A DNA stretch of 64,000 bases from Phoenix dactylifera. Its lineage: Eukaryota > Streptophyta > Magnoliopsida > Arecales > Arecaceae. Shown here piece by piece: positions 58,914 to 64,000 of this stretch. Location of the stretch: positions 35,885,360 through 35,949,359 of the forward strand of contig NC_052392.1 in NCBI RefSeq assembly GCF_009389715.1. Reading direction: 5' to 3'. The translations under genes were made by a program, and so were the position numbers. The notes under the pieces were generated by a model that was not told the DNA's origin, did no database searches, and was given only the letters and a program-made list of their open reading frames with translations. The stretch's first letter is position 1; the number at the start of each line of letters is the position of its first letter.

Positions 58914-59866
58914 ACACAAATTAAAAAGATTTCTTGATTATATAATTAGCAGTATAAAATAATTTAATTATCATGTCTATTTATTACGGATAGGCTTAAG
59001 GTAATCGTTCTTGATGCTGCAAACCATCCACAGACAAGGACTAGTCCCATGCTCCCCCTTTTTTTTTTTGGGTAAAACCCATGCTCCCCTTTGCGTTGCA
59101 CTTATTCCCCACTATGCACTTATTCTCCTAATTCCCGTCCGTGTGTGGTTTGAGGTTGCTAGGGATGGCGAGCTCCACCGCTTCTTCATTTCATTAATAT
59201 ATTGGTTGTGTCCTTTAAATTCATTAAAAATTCCACCATTTCAACAATAAAAAGTAATAATCTCATAACAAATAATGCTAAAGATAGTCGATAGATTGAA
59301 CATATTTGCAGATCTTTAATATTAGAAATCTGCCAAATATAATTACACTTGACTCAAACCTATTTATGCTAAATTCGAACTTGCTTATGGGTCGTTTGCA
59401 GGACAAGTTGATGGATTGGATCATAAATTTCCACCCTTACCCATACACGAATTAAAAAGATTTCTTGATTATATAATTAGTAGTATAAAATAATTTAATT
59501 ATCATATTAATATATTATGGAAAGGCTTAAGGTAATCATTCATGATGGTGCAAACCATCCAAAGACAAGGATTAGGAGGGTGCATATCATATCCATGGTC
59601 CCCTTTGCATTGCACTTAATCCCCACTTTGCACTTATTCTCCTAATTGCCATCCATGTGTGGTTCGAGCCTTTGAGTTCGTTAGGGATGTTGAGCTCAAC
59701 CGCTTCTTTATTTCATGAATATTTTAGTTGAGACCTTTGAATTCATTAAAAATTCCACAATTTCAACAAAAGAAAATAATAATTTCATAACAAATAATGC
59801 TAAAGATTGAACATATTCATAGATCTTTAATATTAGAAATCTACAAAATGTAATTAAGGTTGACCC
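58914..59866. repeat. direct duplication, two copies at 531-bp offset
   Basis: Copy A (about 58914-59355) and copy B (about 59445-59866) share long stretches such as TTCTTGATTATATAATTAG, CTTAAGGTAATC, GCAAACCATCC, CACTTATTCTCCTAATT and AACAAATAATGCTAAAGAT in the same order. Both are non-coding and have diverged by substitutions and small indels; A has a T10/G insertion near 59060. The 90-bp spacer is not repeated. Confidence 0.85.
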
Positions 59867-60358
59867 ATAATAGTGAGCCACTTGTTTTCTTGTCATTTGT
59901 TCTATTCAGTATCAAGTTAACCTGCAAGTCAATACAATAAGAATAAATATTTATCATATAAAACAAATTTAAAAAGAATAAATTAGATATAAATTAGAGG
60001 ATACAAAAATTCAATGACTAATAAGGGTTCTATCAAGGGAAGAACCTATTCTAGTAGTACTAGTCCTCTTACTTTTTGGTCTGGGTTCTTGCCTAGCTAG
60101 GTTGACTCCCAGTCAAAAGTCACCAATTTCGTAATGTTGCCCCAGACTCTAACTGTTCTTGTGGCCGGATGGAGAATCTAAATTTGAACATGAATTCACT
60201 ATTTGTGAAAAAGATCTGAACGTGAGTTTATAGAATTTGATAAAGTCACAGATGTTCATGATTACATATACTAAATCTAACGGTCGTGATTGTTTATTGT
60301 CAGAAATTTATTTACGTTATATAATTTATGATTTTGTAATATAGACACACATGTGTAG

Positions 60359-60510
60359 TTTTTTTTTTTGCCAATGAAAAGGAGGTAGGGGGGAGGAAGG
60401 GATAAGCCCACCCCCACGTAGCAGCTTCCACTGAGCCCCCGTCCTGCCAGAAAAATGTTTGATGCGGGCAGAAATGGCCGTGTGTTGGGCACCCCGACCG
60501 GTTTAGTTCA
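60359..60510 (-). mobile_element. 5'-truncated copy of the tRNA-SINE
   Basis: Read on the minus strand, about 140 bp match the 3' body of the SINE at 6566-6976: AAACCGGTCGGGGTGCCCAA, then CACACGGCCATTTCTGCCCG, and the C-rich CCCTTCCTCC end followed by a poly(A) tail (T run at 60359-60369 on the plus strand). The tRNA-like head is missing, a usual outcome of incomplete reverse transcription. A flanking duplication was not clear. Confidence 0.85.
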
Positions 60511-61980
60511 AACACATAATATACTGCTGCCTTTGGATTGACCAGATTATCACACTTACCAATTATCTATTTAAGTCAGCCAAACAAAAGCTTGGGCAGA
60601 GTTTTGCAGTAATAGGCTTAAATTTGTAGCCCAGGCCCACCCAATAACAGTATAGTAGGGTCATCACAAATTCCACCCATATCTACAAGTCATGAGCTGA
60701 CCAGCTCAATATGTGTACTCTTTGATGTAAATAGAGAAATAAACATGTATGCCAAAGTTATATAGAAAACTCAAGGTAAAAGCAAGTTCATGCAAATATC
60801 ATTGACTGAGTGGAAATCAATGCACTTGGTATGAAGTTGTTTCTTTTCATCTATAATATTAATGTCTATGTCTAGTATATTTAGATTTTGAAATTAATGA
60901 GAGAGAGATTTTTTATAAAGCATATAAATAAGAGGTTTAAAAATGAATAGCATATTAACTTCTAAAGTGAGATATTGGAGTAAACTATTTACTTTTCTGT
61001 ATTACAATTATATGGTTAATCAAAGATTAGTTCCATATAGGTTTTGAGAGATTAGCTGCATCACAGAACATGGCAAGAGAATACAAAATATATAGGAGAC
61101 AGAAACAAGTTGAACATTAGAGATACAAATGCATGGGATATTGAATGGTATAATAGTTTGTTTCATTAACCTATCTATTCTGAACAGCTTGTTTGTACTA
61201 TAAATTCTCTAAAATCATCTTATAAAAGTGGATCTCACTTGTCCAATTCTCGCTACAGTAGTCGAAATGATTTATATCAAATCCGGCGATCCTCTTGGAG
61301 CAAACAAGAATATTAGAAAAAAAGTTGTCTTCCCGGAAATTTATTGCTCCTAAGCGGCAGTTACAAGAATGTTGTTCAGGTTACTTAACCAAGAAGATAG
61401 GATTGACTCATAGTCAACTTAGCATTGCAGCAACCATCCAAAATAGCGTCAAGTTGCATTTTTTTTTTATAAATTATCTCAGTGGATGGTGACAAATCTC
61501 CCGCTAGTTAGTGATCCTGGTTCATCATCACATTCGGGCTTCCCATGGATTTTTTATCTCAAGGGCATTTTTTGAGATGCACGGGTCATGAAGAATGAAA
61601 TCTCTGGTGAAACCCCTCGAGCAATATGATGTTCAAAATCAGATTATTGAAGTTATCTTGATTTAAAATTCTATTACTGAATACAGGGATGCTGTCGAGA
61701 ATGTGCCGTGGGGAGTTCAAGTGAATTTCTTGAAAGCTGAAGTTTGCACGGATGGGCTCTTGATCATCTTCAAAGGATTCACCCTCCAACCAAAGGAGTT
61801 GCATGCAGATGAGGGAGTTTGGAGTTGAGACGCTGGATACTGGTTATATTACCTAACATTTGCAACATTTTGTTACTCTCACAAGGAGGCTTTATTCTAA
61901 ATTATTCTAAATAGGCCGTTGTGATAAAATCTAGATTATTTTAAATTACCCAAATTATTATCTTTCAGGAATTCTTGGGT
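60511..61980. other. intergenic, no gene seen
   Basis: AT-rich sequence. Frames at 61295-61492 and 61586-61804 are short and unrecognised. Confidence 0.4.
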
Positions 61981-61988
61981 GCTAAAAA

Positions 61989-62280
61989 TTTGTTTGGATG
62001 ATTAGACTGAAAATTCTACAAAATTCATATATTGAGCCAGTACAACCAATAAAATTATATGATTACAGGCTGGGTTAGATTTATATTCATAAATATCTAA
62101 AAGTAGGTTTGAATTACAGACTAAGCTAGCCCAGTCTAATCCTATAAATATAAATCTAACTTAGCCTGTAATCCAAATCCAAATATTGATGAATATAAGT
62201 CTAGCCTAATCTATAATTCTATAATTTTGCTAGTTTAATTTATAAATGTTATAGAATTTTCAACCTCTAAATAGGCTCTC
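61989..62280. mobile_element. MITE with perfect 8-bp duplication and long internal hairpin
   Basis: 292 bp flanked by GCTAAAAA (61981-61988 and 62281-62288). Ends are imperfect inverted repeats sharing TGAAAATTCTA and then ATTYAT-like sequence. Inside, 30-bp arms at 62062-62091 and 62143-62172 are inverted repeats matching at 27 positions (ATTACAGGCTRRGTTAGATT and onward). The 8-bp duplication points to hAT, although the outermost bases do not match the usual hAT end. Confidence 0.7.
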
Positions 62281-62485
62281 GCTAAAAAGGAAGCAATCTT
62301 CTACCGTATTAAAAAAAAAACAACAAAAAAAAAAAGGAGGAACTTGGACTTGGAGAACATGCTTCGTTGGTTAATCTAGGCGAGCTATGCGGTCCCATTC
62401 CTCGCATAGAAACTTCATAGTGATAAAGTGGCACTGCTGCGGCCCTTCCATCCTTTCGCGCCTGGCATTTTACACACTCGGAACC

Positions 62486-62590
62486 ATGCGCCTCCACCGC
62501 GTCTTCGATCACGACGGTGATGGGAGAGATCACCGACGACAAGCTCACCCTCCGCCACGACCTCCGATCCCTCATTGCTGTCTGCACTGA
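62486..62590 (+). pseudogene. frameshifted EF-hand (calmodulin-like) fragment
   Basis: The frame from 62486 reads MRLHRVFDHDGDG, the first half of an EF-hand loop as in plant calmodulin-like proteins. The next codons leave the family, but a one-base shift right after the loop glycine gives EITDDKLTLRHDLRSLIAV, which resembles the second half of a loop and its exiting helix. Only one loop is present, the twelfth position would be Lys and not Glu, and no more of the gene is found. It is unrelated in detail to the MICU loops. It is best read as a captured or decayed fragment lying next to the palindromic array that follows. Confidence 0.5.
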
Positions 62591-62649
62591 CGTCTGCCCG
62601 CCGCTTTCTAGGCCCCGAAGACACTCGTCTCGAATACGATAGTCTGCAT

Positions 62650-63110
62650 AGATTGTTATATGCAGATTTCTTTCCGCATAGATATTGCATACGTTGGTCC
62701 GCACTGCAAAAGGGGTATCCGCATATTTTTATATGGATTTATGTTCTCATAGATATTTATGCGCCATCAGCAATTTTAAAAACTGGTGTCCGCATTTACA
62801 TTACATGCGGGCCACCTCCGCACAGATATTTTATGCACGCGTTCGCACCATTTTCCACGTGACTGTTCTATGCGGGGTTACATCCGCATATATTTTATGC
62901 ACATGGTGTAATTTTACATGCGAAAGCCCGCATACGCTTTCCATGCACGTTTGTGTCTGCAGAGTATTTTTTTTTTTTTTTGCAGGCATCGGTGCCCACT
63001 TTCCGCATAAATATTTATATACGTATTTTTATTATCCGCATAGCAGTTGTATGCGCTTGGCCGCGCAATATTGAATTAATTTCATGCGGACTTCTTACCG
63101 CATAGATATT
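62650..63110. repeat. array of CCGCATA/TATGCGG palindromic units
   Basis: About a dozen CCGCAT or ATGCGG words in 460 bp, in both orientations, often paired as ATGCGG, 7-9 bases, CCGCATA or CCGCACA, followed by GATATT or TATTTTATGCAC (for example near 62805, 62870 and 63085). Such motif clusters are typical of the subterminal zones of CACTA or Mutator-like DNA transposons. I did not find CACTA ends to bound the element. Confidence 0.7.
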
Positions 63111-63256
63111 CCCTTCCTCCTTTCTTGTGAACAAAAAGAGCCGGGCCGCCCAAGCTCCCCAATCCCTTCCTCCTTTCTTCTGAATAAAAAGAGCCGCGCC
63201 GCCCAGGTTCCCCAATCCCTTCCTCCCTTCTTCTCACTAAAAAGAGCCGCGACTCT
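63111..63256. repeat. 53-bp minisatellite, about 2.75 copies
   Basis: Units start CCCTTCCTCC at 63111, 63164 and 63217, exactly 53 bp apart, each with an AAAAAGAGCCG block; the third copy stops near 63256. It directly abuts the palindromic array. Confidence 0.9.
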
Positions 63257-64000
63257 CATCGAGAGTTCTAAAACGATACCCTTCTCGATCTTGTCGATGA
63301 AACCCTCTTAAATTAATAGTCCTCACTAACACCCATAGTAACAGCTTCTTTGGGGCTGCTGATGGAACCTTAACTCAAGGTTCTTTTTGTCAATTAAATT
63401 AATATTATCAGGGTCGATTCATAAGTAGGGATAAGGTGTTACTTATAATTTTGATAAAATCTCGAACGTGATATGACAAAAAAAAAAAAAAAAACTTGGA
63501 GCAAGAATTTAGGAAACATTATCCCTTTGTCAGCTGTGTACAAGTCTCCTTGCTTGTTTCAGAATTAGAGTGCCTGGTGCTGTCACACTAAGCAACTAGT
63601 TAACTTGGCATAGGCGACAAAGGGATACGAGTAATTAATGAAACAGAATCAATGATGACTCAGGAAGCTAAACACAGAGCAAATAAAACCAGTGGAAATA
63701 ATGAACACCCTCAAACATCTGACAAGAAAAGCAAGGAAACCTTTTGTGATATAGTCAGCTATAGAGTGCTTGATCAAGCAATAATGCAATGCCAATTTCA
63801 AGAATCAAAATAAAGTTACACAAGAAATGACCAAGCAGCCAGTGAAGCAACAAAGGAAGAGTTGGCCCCGAAATCTTATCAGAGTTAATGTTCTTTTTAT
63901 GAAAAAACCATAGCTCTCTTGGTCTCCACATCTTTGATACTGCAGATTATTCCTTTTCAGAAATGAGTTCTTCTGCAGATCACATTGAGAAGGCGACACA
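63257..64000. other. window end, no gene supported
   Basis: AT-rich. An A tract lies at about 63478-63494. The minus-strand frame at 63805-63999 (ending FRGQLFLCCFTGCLVISCVT) runs off the window edge and could be the 3' end of an exon, but I do not recognise it. Confidence 0.35.

Noticed and set aside
63805..63999. 64-codon minus-strand frame at the window edge
   Set aside because: It could be a terminal exon of a gene outside the window, but no motif supports this.

Overview
The window looks like nuclear DNA of a flowering plant, most likely a monocot and possibly a palm. The reasons are three plant-specific gene families, GC-rich first exons followed by AT-rich later exons, introns of up to 6.5 kb full of transposon debris, and a tRNA-derived SINE. 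The species is an inference; nothing in the sequence fixes it. I see no bacterial, viral or organellar gene set.

Four genes are well supported. (1) A single-exon serine-rich plant protein on the minus strand, 919-1491, with a TATA box at 1615-1622. (2) A Nodulin-like/NFD4-type major facilitator transporter on the plus strand, three exons spanning 20545-28883, 571 aa. (3) A single-exon SAM-domain protein on the minus strand, 31852-32418, 188 aa, convergent with the transporter. (4) A plant MICU-type mitochondrial calcium uptake regulator on the plus strand, eight exons spanning 40207-57003, 467 aa, with three intact EF-hand loops. Exon boundaries were read by hand from GT/AG sites, reading phase and family continuity. 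The genes have no visible common pathway; they are ordinary neighbours in a plant chromosome.

The rest is repeat-rich intergenic and intronic DNA. 1.6-20.5 kb holds a hAT-like MITE (6097), a tRNA-SINE with a 13-bp target-site duplication (6566), a 1.08-kb GC-rich hAT-like element with a perfect 8-bp duplication and an open coding-looking insert (7205), a 142-bp Mutator-type MITE with a perfect 9-bp duplication (8577), another hAT-like element (11684), an AT microsatellite (12471), and a decayed Gypsy-type LTR that carries seven exact-length 26-bp repeats (16106). The transporter's first intron carries a hAT-like MITE with a perfect 8-bp duplication (23805), and a relative of it sits in MICU intron 2 (47312). 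MICU intron 1 carries a LINE remnant (41867) and a 419-bp TRIM-like element (45900). 57-64 kb contains a 531-bp-offset direct duplication (58914), a truncated second copy of the SINE (60359), another 8-bp-TSD MITE (61989), a frameshifted EF-hand gene fragment (62486), an array of CCGCATA-type palindromic units (62650) and a 53-bp minisatellite (63111).

The best candidates for something undescribed are the captured-sequence hAT element at 7205, the EF-hand fragment beside the palindromic array at 62.5-63.1 kb, and the 26-bp array inside the LTR. I found no evidence for a new multi-gene system.
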